Source of the DNA: Anas platyrhynchos
Taxonomy: Eukaryota; Chordata; Aves; Anseriformes; Anatidae
Assembly (NCBI RefSeq): GCF_047663525.1
Contig: NC_092612.1
Coordinates: forward strand, 3,381,501 to 3,445,500
Direction: 5' to 3'
DNA: 64,000 nucleotides
Below are positions 12,354 through 25,628 of the stretch, one piece after another. Within the stretch, counting starts at the first letter, position 1. The number at the start of each line of letters is the position of its first letter. A model generated the notes under the pieces. The model saw nothing but the letters and a program-made list of their open reading frames with translations. It was not told where the DNA came from and made no database searches. The position numbers were made by a program, and so were the translations under genes.

Positions 12354-12631
12354 AATGTTCTAATGAAACCCAGCCTTCCTAAAGAAGCCTGCCTGAATAA
12401 TTCCTGTGACTAACAGACTCTGCTCAGCAATTTCCTAACATAGAAATGGTGCTGACTGCTTCTTCAGAGTAACGTAAGTTAGTGATACTACTGAAATAGT
12501 TGTGGTTCAGACGTAGATCTGATTTCTCCTAAGCACGCTGAATTCACAGCTGTTGATCCTCCAGAGGAGGCTTTGCAATTGAACACCTGGAGAATAGGTA
12601 AATTTCCCGCTGTTGTTCTCCTCTCCTCTTG

Positions 12632-12662
<31 letters not shown>

Positions 12663-13527
12663 CCTAGTAGCATAGGCTTAAGACTCTGAAGAAACGGGCT
12701 GCTTTTTTTCATTTCCAACACTGGCTGTTCCTCCTGAGCCCCACCTTTTATTTTGTCAGTCATAGGATATGTGAATGTAAATTCTTGGCAGAGAGGTAGA
12801 AAACTCTGTTTCAACTGGTGTTTTTTCAGCTATGTGGGGTGACCAAATAGGGTGGTTTTGAATTTTCTGGCTCTTATTCAGAGCAGCAGCATGTGGAGGG
12901 AGACAGATGCGTTTGCTTTTTTAGTGCAATGGCTTCAGAAGCAAGAGGGGAAAAAACACTTTCTCTGGGAGCTGGAGAAGGTGTCCTAATCACAGGAGAG
13001 GTTTCTAAATGGCATATCCTTTGCGAGTGTTCCTGTAGTCCGGAGGTTTTTGTTTGTTTGTTTGCCTTTGGAAGGTTTTACTCTTAATCTTCACGTCCTT
13101 CAGCAGAAGTGAGAAATGTGATTTTATTTTGTGCAGTGTCGCGGACCCTCCGAAATCTACTGGGAAGGATGAATACCTCGCACAGTACCAATGTGATGAC
13201 GGTGGAGACAAGGAGAAACCAAGAAGATGAAAAGAACATGACCTCATTTCAAAAGAAAGCGTTTTGTCCGGCAAAGAGTCTTCTGAGCCTGGTGAGAAAT
13301 TGCGGCAAACCTCCTCTCTCAAGTGTGACACTGAATGTAGCTCTAAAAACCTTTCCTCCTCAGCTGTTACAGAGAGTTGCCAAGGTAGAAAGGACGAGAC
13401 TAAAAACACTGACAAAAGCATTACCAAAGCAAGAGGGAACATGCTCCTACTGAAGAGAAGGAGAGTCAAAAAGCAGGTCCTTCCAGTAAGAGAAGGATCA
13501 CCTTGAATACAAAAAATACAAATTTGA
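12354..13527 (+). pseudogene. USP42-like fragment following the tail (block B)
   Basis: Paralogue of 4278-5250, including the same likely acceptor and the TGA stop (13228-13230). It keeps the 251-base segment with GTTTT repeats that block A lacks. It repeats a part of USP42 already encoded at 10180-10420. It therefore looks like the start of a second USP42-like unit placed after the tail of the first, the order expected in a broken tandem array. Confidence 0.68.
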
Positions 13528-13717
13528 GCTCTTGATTGGCTTCATGCTGAACTCTGTGCTGTTCTTGTCCTACTCTTGGTCTCTCCATAGATACTATGGT
13601 TTAAATCCAAATAGAATCATGCGATGAGGAAGATCTCACTGCAACAAATTCAACATCTAAAATCAAAGTTTACATTTTCTGTGATTTTTCTTCCTGAGCA
13701 GAAGTGTGTAGTACTCC

Positions 13718-13876
13718 TTTTCTATTAATGTAGAGAATATTTAAAACAGTCTTGAAGTGCTTGGTTACTTACCACTCTGCAGATTTATTATCAAATCAAA
13801 AAAACTCCGACTTGGTAGACTATTTTTTTCCCAGTTTTGAATGACCACTAGGAAGGAGGTTGTTCCGGCATCAAGA
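13718..13876 (+). repeat. USP42-intron copy joined to a sliver of ATAD2-like exon
   Basis: 13718-13858 is similar to 11996-12134, intron-like DNA after the USP42-like Lys-rich exon. It ends in GGTTGTTCCGGCATCAA (13859-13875), a perfect match to part of the ATAD2-like exon near 15646. The ATAD2-like sequence proper starts just downstream. It marks the join between the USP42-like and ATAD2-like segments. Confidence 0.7.
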
Positions 13877-16800
13877 AAGTCATGTTGAATGTAACAAAAT
13901 TTACTGAACCAGTAAATAAAAACTATATTTTTCTATTAGTTCCATTGTTTCAACTCTTCTGATGCTTATGGATGGCATAGATAACAGAGGGGAGATCGTG
14001 GTAATTGGAGCTACCAACAGACTGGATTCTATAGATCCTGCTTTACGAAGACCAGGACGCTTTGGCAGAGAGTTCCTCTTCAACTTGCCAAATAAAGAGG
14101 TGAGAACTTAAATTGAATGTTAGTGCTACCATGGCAAAGTCCAACTTTATTGGAAAAAAAAATAATTGACAACTTGAACAAAAGAGTGATATGTGGAGAC
14201 ACTGCATTGTTCCATGGAGGGCAAATCTGGTACTGGATATATATGGTCAGGATGATACCACCAAGTAGTTAGTTCTATAATCAAACCTTTCATTCCCAAA
14301 GTTGTACCTGTTTGCTTAATTATTTAGTCCACTTGGGTGTTTTTCATCATGAAGTTGTGTTTTTGGTCTCAATCCTTCACTTATGAATGAATAGGGGACG
14401 TGTTTGCATTTGATTGTGCCCCGGATCAGTGGTAGTAGTTTGAGTCATAATTATTTTCTTCTTTATAGTAATTGTAGCAATTTGAAGCATTGTGCCGGAA
14501 GTGCTTTCTGTGAATTTACTGACTGAAAAGCAAATGTGATGAAGTAATGAGACTGTCACAATGAAAGCTTGCTAAGTTTGAGAGAAGTTTTTTGGACAAC
14601 AATGTTTCTGGATAAATTTTTCATTACAGTATTTTCCTCTGGGTCATTAGGTCTCGTAGTTTGGAAACTTGTTATTGAAGCTATAAATGCCTTTTCTTTC
14701 ATTGTAGGTTCCTAGAAAAAGTTCAGTATAACAAATAAGAAATATTCAATTTCCTGGTTGAAAATGCAGAATGTATTTATTTAATAAATAACTGTAAAAT
14801 ACTTGAAGGTTGAGCAAGTAAGAAAAGCGTATTAATAGATGAGGGGTTTTGAGGGAGGACTGTTTTTTTTGTTTGTTTGTTTGTTTGCTTTTTGGTTTGT
14901 TTGTTTCTTGTTGGTATGTTTAAGGAAAACTTGTGACATGCTAAAATGCAATGATTTTGCTTCCAGGCTAGAAAAGAAATTTTCAAGATTCATACTCGTG
15001 ACTGGACCCCTAAGCCACCGGACATGTTGCTTGATGAACTAGCTGAGAAATGCATTGGTAAGACTGAAACCAAAATGGATTCTTGCTTGTGAGCAAGTTG
15101 TAAAGAACCTTAGCTTGTACCAGGCAGTACCCAAGCTCTTGTGCCTTGCTGCACAACTAGTCAACGAGGCAGCTGGCACGCCTTCATAGCAATCAGAGTT
15201 AGATGCTTTCATCTATTTACTCTTTGTTGTCGTTCCTCTTGTTGTCTGAGAACGTTAAGTGGTTCTGGGGCATCTTCCTCAAGAGTATAGTTTTTGATGA
15301 GGAGTCTGCTTCAGCTGCATAAGCGCAGGATATCAGACAGTGCGCAACATGAAACTTCCCTGCAGAGCGGTAGCACTTTGAATTCCCTGTTAACCTGTTT
15401 GGTTTTGGCATTACAAATTCTTTAAATGTTGCATGTTGTAAACCTGGGCCTTGACTGATGTAACGTTTGATTTTTGTTTGTTAGGATACTGTGGTGCAGA
15501 TATCAAATCTTTATGTACTGAAGCTGCGCTGTGCTCTCTACGCCGATGCTATCCTCAGATTTATGCAAGTAGGGAGAAGTTGCTACTAGACGTTAATTCT
15601 ATTAAAATAAAAGCAAAGGACTTTTTCATGGCTATGAAGAAGGTTGTTCCGGCATCAAACAGGATCGTGGCTTCACACGGACAAGCACTATCACCCATTT
15701 TCAAGCCACTTTTTAAAAGATCAGGAGCGAATATTTTACAAGTTGTGCAGAAGATCTTCCCGCATGCACAGCTTGCACTAAAGGAGGATTGACAGCAAGG
15801 TATAACCACAGCATCCACTTCTTTATAATTCTGCTAAAGCAAAAACTTGTGGTTTGTGCAATCAACTTAAACCTTTCAGACATAATGATGGTAGAATTTT
15901 ATTATTTGCGTGTGCATGTCTTTCTTTTGGGCATGTCTGGAAGATAACGCATAGGTTTTATTCTGGATTCGAAACTGAAATGCCAAATGGAAGCTCTGAA
16001 TGACTCAATACACAGTAAAGGACGATGTGTTCTCTACTGAAGCATCCTGCTTCTGACGGCAGCTAAGATAATTAGCATTTGTAGAGGTTGACTTGAGGTT
16101 TGAAGTATAAGGCACCTATTTTTCTTTAAAAAATCAAAACTCAGATATTTGGAGGGGAAGCATTTCTAGGTCAATGTTTCTAATTCCTTTCTGAAGAATG
16201 TCAGGACCAGGATACAAGTATAACTGGTCTAAGCTAAATATTGTTTTAGCTATCATCATTTTAACCAGTCTCCTAATTTAAATGTTTGTGGATCGTACTA
16301 TACATGTGCACGTGAGATCAATTAGCATTGATATTTACTAGATGAATGGAATTCTGTGGCCATCACATCCTTAATCCCCGTGCTTTCATTGTGGGAACCT
16401 CCTCCAGAAAGAAATGGTCTTGTTTTTTTTTTTTTTTTTTTTTTTTAGCTATTTAGCAACTGCAGAAATTGTTCGTAATCTCCTTTATTCTAAGGGGGAG
16501 AAAAAAATCACCAAGAGTAGCGTACCGTATACATACACATCAGTGGGACTTAGTACAGCTTTGTAGGGCCTTGTGCCATCTCCTTAGATCTGTGGTGGGA
16601 TGAACTCTAGGAAATAGCTTTCAGTGTGTGCTCTCAAATGAAGAAAGGGTTTTGGCACTGATTTAGAAGCTGTATTAATGTAAGAGAACGAGACAAAGGC
16701 TATTCAGGAAAGTTAACAAACCTCTTTTGTCTTTCAGACCATTTAAATCCTATTTTACAAGATGATATGTTCGACAGTGCTGACGATGCATCCTTGGTTT

Positions 16801-19800
16801 CTGGAGATGAATTAAAAGATGCAATGCCTGACGGACCAGAGAAAAAACGCCTCTGTTTCAGCAGGTAAAGAAAGATAGATCCCTGTTATGTTTAAATTCT
16901 CAGGACTGCTGAGTCTTTGTAAACAGTTCCAGCTGTTAAAAGTGCGAGGGGTGGTAGACGAAGGGGTAACATCAAGTTTGTGTGTTGAAGGGGTGCTTGG
17001 TATTCACAAGAAGAAAGAGTGAAGGGACTAAAGTTGTAATGAAGTTGCTCTGAATGACCAAATTGAAAAGCCCAGGCTTCTCTTCCTAAGCCAAAGTGAT
17101 CCGTAGACTACCAGAACACGTTGACTTAATCCATGGCATTCTTTGAAAGACTCAAGACCACATAAATGTCCTGTCTGTCCTTTTAGCTAAAAATACCCCA
17201 ACTTTATGGGTTTGTGTTGCCACCTTTTGCCCTTCTGTTTTCCAGGATTCTTAAACCAATGGTGAATTATGTAGCGGAAAGAAAACTGAGAAATGGCTTG
17301 TTAAAACACCTTGAGAAAAATTTGAATGGTATCTTTGTTCGTTAAGCCACCAAGTTGTGTTAATCTTGTGGTATTTTAGTATGGAAGTCATGCAAGCCCA
17401 CAGTTGGAAAGTTAGATCATGTTGTCACAGCTGGATCAGTTATTTTTCTCAGTTTCTATTGCTGTGCTGTCCAGAAGATTTTCTGTCCTCTAGAGCAAGG
17501 CTAAGTCTCTAGCATCTTTGATTTAAGCCAGCAAAGGTAGAGCCTGATTGTAGTGGGGAAACAAATGCTCCTCACAAATGTATTTCCTAGTAGTAAAGCA
17601 AGATTGCAGGGATATTAATTTGCAGGCTTGGTTTAGTAAAGAATAGGAAACACAAGGGAAGAAGATGAAACAACTGGAATGACTGAATAACTTAACTGGA
17701 AATCTTACATGTATTTAATGTACCGCTACCATTTGGATTATTTGGGGATGGAAAAGAAAGTCTATAGGAAAATTACTTGGAACATCTGTGTGTGTCTATT
17801 CAGCACCTCATTTATAAACTTGTTTTCTTAACTCTTGTTCTAGGAGTGCTTTCTGCGAACCAACATCACGCCGGCCCCGTCTGCTAATAGTAGGAAAAGA
17901 AGGGTACGGCCAGGTTTCTTACGTGGCACCCGCGGTGTTGCACGCTTTGGAGAAGTTTCCTGTTCACACCCTGGACCTTTCTGTTCTGCTTACAAACGTT
18001 GCACTGCCAGAAGAGATCTGCGGACAGGTACCTTTTTTCTTTTTATTCTCATCGGATTCACTGACTGTATGTAAAGGATCAATCGAGTTGCAAGTAAGGT
18101 GAGCAAAATTCATTGGTAATGGAGGTGGCCTTGTTTTAATGTGCTGGGATGTTTGCTTCTGTCTGAAAATCCCCTTTTCTTTTAGACAGCACCACAAACA
18201 ATCTGGATGTTGTACATGTCCACATTTTCCATACCCAATTTTACAGTGATGATGTTGCTAGCAGCTCAGGAAGCTGGGCGGTGTTGCTAATAAACATCTC
18301 TTTGTGGAAAGAAATGCTGCTCATCTCCCTGGGATCCAGAAAGTAGTTCTCATTGCCTCCTAAGACTGTGTGCTCCCAGTAGATGGCTCTGTATCAGACT
18401 GCATGTCGGCTACTTTTTGTAGCCTTCTTCTAAATTATATTAGTAAGGCAATCAAGGTTTGGGGCTTCTGTTTATTTTGTTTTCACACGGACATACACAA
18501 CTTGTGCCGTTGCAGTATGTGCAATAAAAGCATTAACATTCACAAAATGCTTCATTTGCACGCTGATGTGGTTTTAACTAGAAAAAATGAACAGATTTGG
18601 TGTTTTTACTTTTAGGCAGGAAATCCATTTTATTGTTTGGCATCACTACCTTAAAATATTTTTACCTTTAGTGGAAACATTTGAGAGCCATACAAGTAAG
18701 GACAGACATGTTACACGACTGAATACTGATGTGTCCCATAAGAGGGACATTTCCTTTCTTTGTTATGCGAAGTTTGTGGCTGTGGCCATATAGCTACGGT
18801 GTCTAGCCACTGCCTGAATATATCCTTCCCATCTTCTGACTAGAGTTCTCCGAATACTGATAATCTGAAAGGGTGCACAGAGAAATTCCTTATGTGAAAG
18901 GATGCTTGCCACTCTGTTCACATAGTTTCATTTCATGGGGCAGTCAGATGGCTATGTAGCTATGTATTAACAGTTTATTCTACGTGGTTTAGTTTTCTTA
19001 CCCAAGCTTTCCTTTTCACTAGCTGATCCGAAATGCTCAGAAGACAGCACCAAGCATAATTTATGTCCCAGATATCCATTTTTGGTGGGACAACGTTGGA
19101 CCTGCCTTGAAATTTACTTTTCTAACTCTACTACGTAACATTCCAGCATTTTCGCCAGTTTTGCTGCTTGCTACGTCTGATGTACGTCACTCAGATCTCC
19201 CAGAAGAGGTATTTGTCAATACTTTTCTTACTATTTCTTCAGTTTCTTGTAATTTATGAATGCTTTCAGCATCAAAATGCTGTGCTTTCTTAAATGCCTA
19301 CTGTTATTACTCAGGCACCCTAACAAATCACTTAAAATTTGCTTAGAGAAAAAGAATACTGTGAAAGCATCTGCTTAATTTTTTTTCTGAGTCAAGCAAG
19401 TGACTTTCACCCCCTTCTCACGCATGCAAATAATAAATTAATACAATAATTCCGGTTGCTACAAAGTGGTTCAGTCAAGAATATGCAGTGCTTGAAATGA
19501 CAAGAGGATGTTTTTACTGAAGAGATTTCTTCTGACAGTCTGCCATTCCATGCTATGTTGGGTAAACTGCTAATAATGCAATTTAGTAGAGAATTGAAAC
19601 ACTTTGATTAAAAAAAAAAATCAGTTTCTTTCTTCATATAGGCCAAAGCTTTCCAAGCTGGAAAGCTAAGTTCCAATTTCTGCTAAGTAACTTTGGAATG
19701 GAATTCTAGTTGTATTCCTAAATAAACTGTAGTAAAAGTACATGCAGAACTTCATTGACTTCTGAGAGTTTACACTAAGGGAAGGTGCCCAAAACAGGAA

Positions 19801-22048
19801 CACGCTGTTCTCATTCCGATTATTTTGTCTCAGTTATTGGGGGAAGAGAACAGGTCTTACCTAGAGGTGTTTATTATCAACTGCTTTGAAAGTGCTTGAG
19901 TTCCCACAGAAGTTTTTGTACAGGTTCTAAATTCCTTCTAAAATAAGTAGTGAAATTCCTTACCTACCTTTTAATACTAGAAATTGAAAATGGAGGAAGA
20001 CGTAGAGGTACTAGCTACTTCAGACACCTTTTGGTACAGAAATAAAAACTCAGCAAAAAGCCCTCACTTGTCTGCTGAAGCCTTTCTCTTCCCTCTATAG
20101 CCATAAAGGTTCTAAGTAAAGGATGCAGCAAGGCAAGTAAATACAAAGGAAGCGATGTTGGATGTGGTGAAAGCCATTACTTTATCAGTGTAGCGTACAA
20201 TCCCTTCACCGAGCTTTAATTCTACAGGTGATTCTTAAAGGTGATATTTGAATTTGCCGTGCCAGCCTGTGAAAATGTAGCCTTTTAAGGCCAGGAAGAT
20301 AACTTTTTTCAGTTTGTGTTCTTCAGGTTATTACTCATTTTAAAAGGTGCTCGTCTTTTTGGAATAGAATATGAGTTTTTGTGGCCTTAACTCTGAAATG
20401 TCTTTCCTCCTTCTGCTTGAGATCCAAAAATTATTTAATAAGGAATTTGGAGAAGTGTGCAATATTGAGTTGGCTGGTAGGGCAGAGAGAGCAGCTTTTT
20501 TTGAGGACCTAATTCTAAATCAAGTGGCTAAGCCTCCTGTAAAGAAAACAGGTGAGGAGGATATAAGAAGTACATCTAAAACTTTTCTATTGAAGTTACT
20601 AGCTCTTTGGGATTTGCTTTGGTGGTCATTTTCTGTCAGTAATTTGTCATATGCTTATATTTGAGTACTGTAAATTGGCTAATTTTTCCTGATTAATTGA
20701 AGTTGATCGGACATTGGAAGTCCTGCTTGTAGCACCACCAGCTGAGCCTCAGAAGCCACAAGAGGAAGAAGTAGGGATGCTGGAGGAGGAAGAGGAGGAT
20801 ACCTTGCGTGAACTTAGAATTTTCTTGAGGGACGTTACTCACAGACTTGCCACTGACAGACGTTTCAGGGAATTTGCAAAGCCCGTTGACCCACAGAAGG
20901 TAAACTAGTGCTGATCTGTGTGTGTCTGTAACTTCTCAGCGTTTGTATTTCTCAGCGTTTTGGGGAAGGTTCAACTTTGTTTTTAGGGCTGCACTATTAG
21001 GATTTTGCAAGAAGCAGAGGCAGTGCTTTTACTTCTGCTGACTCTCAGATGTCTCTTACCGGATTATTCACTGAAAGCCCTGGTTTCATTCTAAAAAGCC
21101 AGTCCAAATGCCAACACAGTCTGCTCGTGAAAAGGCTTTGATATGTAGGCATGTCACAGCACTGAAAAGCACAGAGATCTTTCCTTATAATTACAAACAG
21201 TACTTACAGGACTACTTTAATGAAGTCTAAAGCCCTTTATTGGACTGTCAGTTCCTGTGGGAACAGGAATAGGAGCAGCAGTTTGTAAAAATAAGTTTTG
21301 AGATCCTGTTCTCTGTTTCATCTGGAACTCCTCAATAGGAATCAACCATAAGTGCAGTGTGTTTTCTTTTTCCTCCAAAAAAGATCTGCTTAGATCCCTT
21401 TTTCTCCTTAATTGATTAGATAAGCCTAAACTAGGGGCATATATTTCAAAGACAGGTGTAACTTGACTATACCTGCGGATCAGCAAAGGCCTCTTCATGT
21501 GGGCATCCACTGGCTTTTCTTCCCCTTTTCTCCTAGGTTCTTGAGCTGTGAAAAATCTAGACAGATACGTATGTCCTCATCTGAACTAGTCATTAGGCTC
21601 CTCTTATGGTCTGAGGGAAGAAATCAGCACCTCTGGGCCTAGTTATCTCATTCTAAAGTAGATGCCTGCAATAGGTACTTCACAGGTGCAATTCATGCAC
21701 CTTTTCCTCAATGTCGACAGCAAAAAGAATGTTGGATGGCTTACTCAGCTTTCACTGTTGTGATTTTCTGAAGCAAAGTGAAATGAATGTCCCACCCTCA
21801 GTGTTTCTTCTCTACCATGTATGTGCTTCTGACCTCCCTACTTCTTGTTGTCCTCTCCTAGCAGCTCTAATGCCAGTTGAAAGAGCCCTTCCATTTCTGA
21901 GAAGCAAACTGGTTAATTTCAGCATCTTCTGATGCATCGCAAATGTTCAGGGTTTTTAGGAAGTTGTTTATTTAAAGTTTTCAGAATAATTTTGGTAGAC
22001 AGTGTGCAAGGTTAAGAAAACCTCTGAATGCTTGTATTTGATCTGCAG

Positions 22049-22677
22049 GTACCTGACTATGCCACAAGGATTAAAGAGCCGATGGATCTTTCAACAGTTC
22101 TGACTCAAATTGGCTCGCGCCAGTACCTCACTGCAGGAGACTATCTGAAGGACATCGATCTAATCTGTAACAATGCCTTAGAGTACTACCCAGATCAAAG
22201 GTCTACAAGTGAGGATGTGCTTTTTAGCCCTAGTTTAAAAAATCTGTCAAACGTATAGATGGATAAATGCTGTGTGCGGACAACAGACTTTGGATGGATT
22301 AGATGATTTTGGACATCCACAGAGAACATCTCTTACCACATTGTAAATATTTTATCATTTTGCTACTTGGGCATGGAAGTGTGATATAAATGTTCCCAAG
22401 GAACTAGTGCTTTTGTTTTAATTAACTTCTATGTTGTTATGCTGAAAATATTCACTGAGATAACCTTTCGGAACCAACCTATGAAGAAAGCAATTTTTTT
22501 CTGTGATCAAAACAGTTTCATTGGTTGGTAGACAACATTCAGTTAAAGTCTGTAAAATTTCAGATTGTCACAGAGCCTATGTTTTGCAAGACACTGCATA
22601 TTCAATGGTGAGGAACAAAATGGATACAGAGTTTGGACGACTTTGTGAACAAATTAAAGAATCTCGTGAGAAAAGAG
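22049..22677 (+). pseudogene. ATAD2-like bromodomain exons
   Basis: Two exons, 22049-22208 and 22564-22677, encode the bromodomain: VPDYATRIKEPMDLS (ZA loop), DYLKDIDLICNNALEY and HRAYVLQDTAYS. In ATAD2 the residue after ALEY is the conserved Asn (human N1064) that anchors acetyl-lysine. Here it is Tyr (ALEYYPDQ), and the following RDPGD loop is replaced by RSTNC. The domain should have lost normal acetyl-lysine recognition. This suggests relaxed constraint or altered function. Confidence 0.8.
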
Positions 22678-23124
22678 GTACGTGCTTTAACGCTAAGGAT
22701 TTTAAGACTTGTCTCTGCATTTGTAACTGAGAATGCACAACGAAGATCTTTGGTATCTATTCTTTATTGCAAGGTCACACCTCTCCAGCATGTGCTCCAT
22801 GCGACAACTCCAAGTCACCACAGCAGAACCCTGCTACTGAAGACGACAAACCAGATGAAGAGAGTAATGAAAATGAGGAGATGACAGCGGCACCTGTAGA
22901 TGCCAGTACACCCATTTCTAATGGTAAGTTGCATTTTATTCAGCTGCTCTTGTCATTCATACCTTCTCTGTTCTTGAGGCGCAACAGGTGTCTCTGATGC
23001 CTGGCTCTTTATGCCAGAGGTATTTTGTTTTCAAATTTACTTCAAAACGTGAGAGAGAAATCCAGAGGTCATTCATTCAATATAGTTATGAATTAAAGTT
23101 CAAAGAAAGTTGGTTTACAATATA

Positions 23125-23127
<3 letters not shown>

Positions 23128-23156
<29 letters not shown>

Positions 23157-23158
23157 AA
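23128..23158 (+). repeat. (CAAAA)n pentanucleotide repeat
   Basis: About five CAAAA units in an intron of the ATAD2-like pseudogene. Confidence 0.9.
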
Positions 23159-25599
23159 CAACTTTGATGGCCCAATTGCCATTTAGTCGCCCCTAAATTG
23201 CTAATTCTTGAGGTAAAAAATGTTGTGGATGGCAGTTTCTGAATACTTAACTAGTTTTTAATTATGCAAAATGGTATTTTTACCCCCACTCCACCCCTCC
23301 TTTCCCCAAATGCTAAAATCTTAGCTACCTCATACTGTGATTTCCAGTTGAAGGAGGGAAGTCTAACTAGTGAGAGTGGGAATTTTGCCATGGACTCCAC
23401 CCATATCCTTTTGCAATACTATATGAATACTGCGAATGTTGGGCAAAACCACAAAGTTTGTTTTTTCACAAAAGGTTTACCGAATCAGGAAGCATACGAG
23501 GTATAAGTCTTCACGTTTTTTCTCCTTTGAATATTCCCTTAAAATTGTCTCATTAATTAATCTCTTCCAAACATGTATTCAGCTTTTGAAGTCTTCAGCT
23601 TGATACCAGACTCGAAGGAGAGCTTATTTCCAGAGGCTTTTATGATGTTCATCTGTATTAGTTCATGCAGTAAGACAGTGACTTTATCAAATAACCTCAC
23701 GTTGTATTAATATTGCCCATCCAAAGTAAGAATCCTCAGCATGTAAAATCCTGAAAGTGACTGTTTAGTGAATGAAATTCCATAGCTGTGTGTGTGGTTT
23801 GTTTGCTTGTTTTTAATCTTAATAGCAAACTGACCCCATTAACTTTCAACTCTTTTCTCAGCATATGTAGGCAGTGGTAGCTCAGTTCCTTTGTTTTCCT
23901 TGTCAGTCAAGTAAGATGAAGATAATGGATTTTGAAGAAAGAATTCTTTTGGTTATGTTTTGGATTACTTTTTTATGCTGTCTCTTTGTAGGTGCGTCAG
24001 AAAGAAAGCGCAGAAGGAACAACTGTGCGCATGCTGCAGCAAAGAGAAGAAGGAGTTCTCAATTCGATACAGAGAACAGAGTACCAACAGATGACCAAAA
24101 CGATAGCGATGAAGAAGAGTTTGTGGACAAACATGTTTCTGGCATATGTCAAGTAAAACTTAACAGTGAAAAGGAAAGTGCTAAGCTTTGTGGATATTCC
24201 CCACCAAGATGGGGAACTATAACTAATGAAAATCCAAGTTCAAATGGTAAGGGAGAAGTCCAACAGATCCTTTAGCACCTTATTCTTGCTGAGGAGGATT
24301 GCACTATTTATTAGCTTTAGGCTTCAATTTCACTCTATTTTTTCTGTTTCAGCTCTCAAAAATCATCACACAGTTTATTCCGTAATGATGTTGCTCCTCT
24401 AATTGTGCAAGCCAAGCCCACATGTTTCTGTAGGTGCTGTTTTTTTGATTCTGAAGTCTGTTTTTTTCTAATGGTACCTAACTGAAAGCCAGCAGTCACT
24501 GACATTCTTTTATTGTACGAGGTGCTTTCCAATAACGAGCAGCTTAGGTGAAAAAGCTGCACTTCAAGATACGTGGATCCAGAGTAACATGTGGAATAGG
24601 AGACTTAAGCCCTAATGTTGTACTCTGAGATGTGTTCCCTAACCTGCATTGGCAACATGATTATTTTTTTCCACTATTAAGCTTTTCATTAGTGCTTTTG
24701 GTTTGTTTGTGGGTATTTTTGTTTGCTTTTTTTGTCTTAGTTTCTAATTTTTATGGAGCAGTGACTTTAGCTGGAAAGAAGGGAGAAGCCAAGTATTTCT
24801 CAGTGAAGACGATAACAATTCTGTCTCTGTATTTGTAGAAAGAGACTGTTTGGCAGGTACAGGATACTTCACTGAGACTGTATTCTAGATAAACAGAAAA
24901 CCTGACTGAAGAAATCTGTGTCCTTCCAGATTCCTGGGCATTTCAAGCGGTGACTCCTGAATGTACTTGGGAAGAAGACCAACAACAGATAAGTGATGAG
25001 AACACTGTACAAGTCCCTACGGAGACAGACTACATAGTTATTGTGGATCGCTATGAGCTCAAAGTATGTCTAATTTCAGCTTTTTTTTAATGCTCAAATA
25101 GGGCATATTCCTGCGACATGTAAAATTGCAAATTAAGCCCATTGTTAACCAATGCCAATTAAAACAATTAATTGGAAGGACATACAGATAGTGAAATAAT
25201 TCAGCCTGTAATGCACTGTGACTGTTTAGTTTCCACACCTCATGGAGATTTCTGTAGGCTACCATTTGCTTCTGGTCATCTGTAGTTTAGGAGACAGATT
25301 CTTTGCCTAATTTTTAAGACAAAAGGCCTTGCTGAATTTTAAAATACCACACTGACAACCTGCTAGTACTATTATGGATATCATTTTAATGATTCATAAT
25401 TCTTATGATGGGTTTGAGGGCTTTTATTTGGGGATTTTTTTTCATGCTTTGATGTATTAAGAACCTGAAAAGGATCCTTATTTCTTGCAGTGATGATTTT
25501 AAACCTGAAGTTAGCAGGTTGACGTAAACTAGCTAGCCATGGAGAAGTGACTACTTTTCTGAAATTCCTTGAAAGTGCAGTATTAGAATTTCTTATATT

Positions 25600-25628
25600 G
25601 TGTGTGTGTATATATATATATATATATC
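25600..25628 (+). repeat. (TG)n/(TA)n dinucleotide repeat
   Basis: A short TG run passes into about ten TA units, in an intron of the ATAD2-like pseudogene. Confidence 0.9.

Larger units (their letters stand above)
8112..13527 (+). repeat. Segmental duplication block B, copy 1
   Basis: Repeats in the same orientation at 54240-59660. The offset drifts between about 46128 and 46140, showing small indels. These include a 7-base difference near 8875 and one extra AAAC unit in the second copy, plus scattered substitutions, so B is an older duplication than A. It overlaps the last 384 bases of block A, which carry the second HU exon. It also holds LTR pieces, a GC-rich block and USP42-like C-terminal sequence. 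Confidence 0.93.

Noticed and set aside
17245-17345. A possible extra ATAD2-like exon
   Set aside because: Has an AG before it and a short open frame, but no similarity to ATAD2. The flanking exons already join in phase without it.
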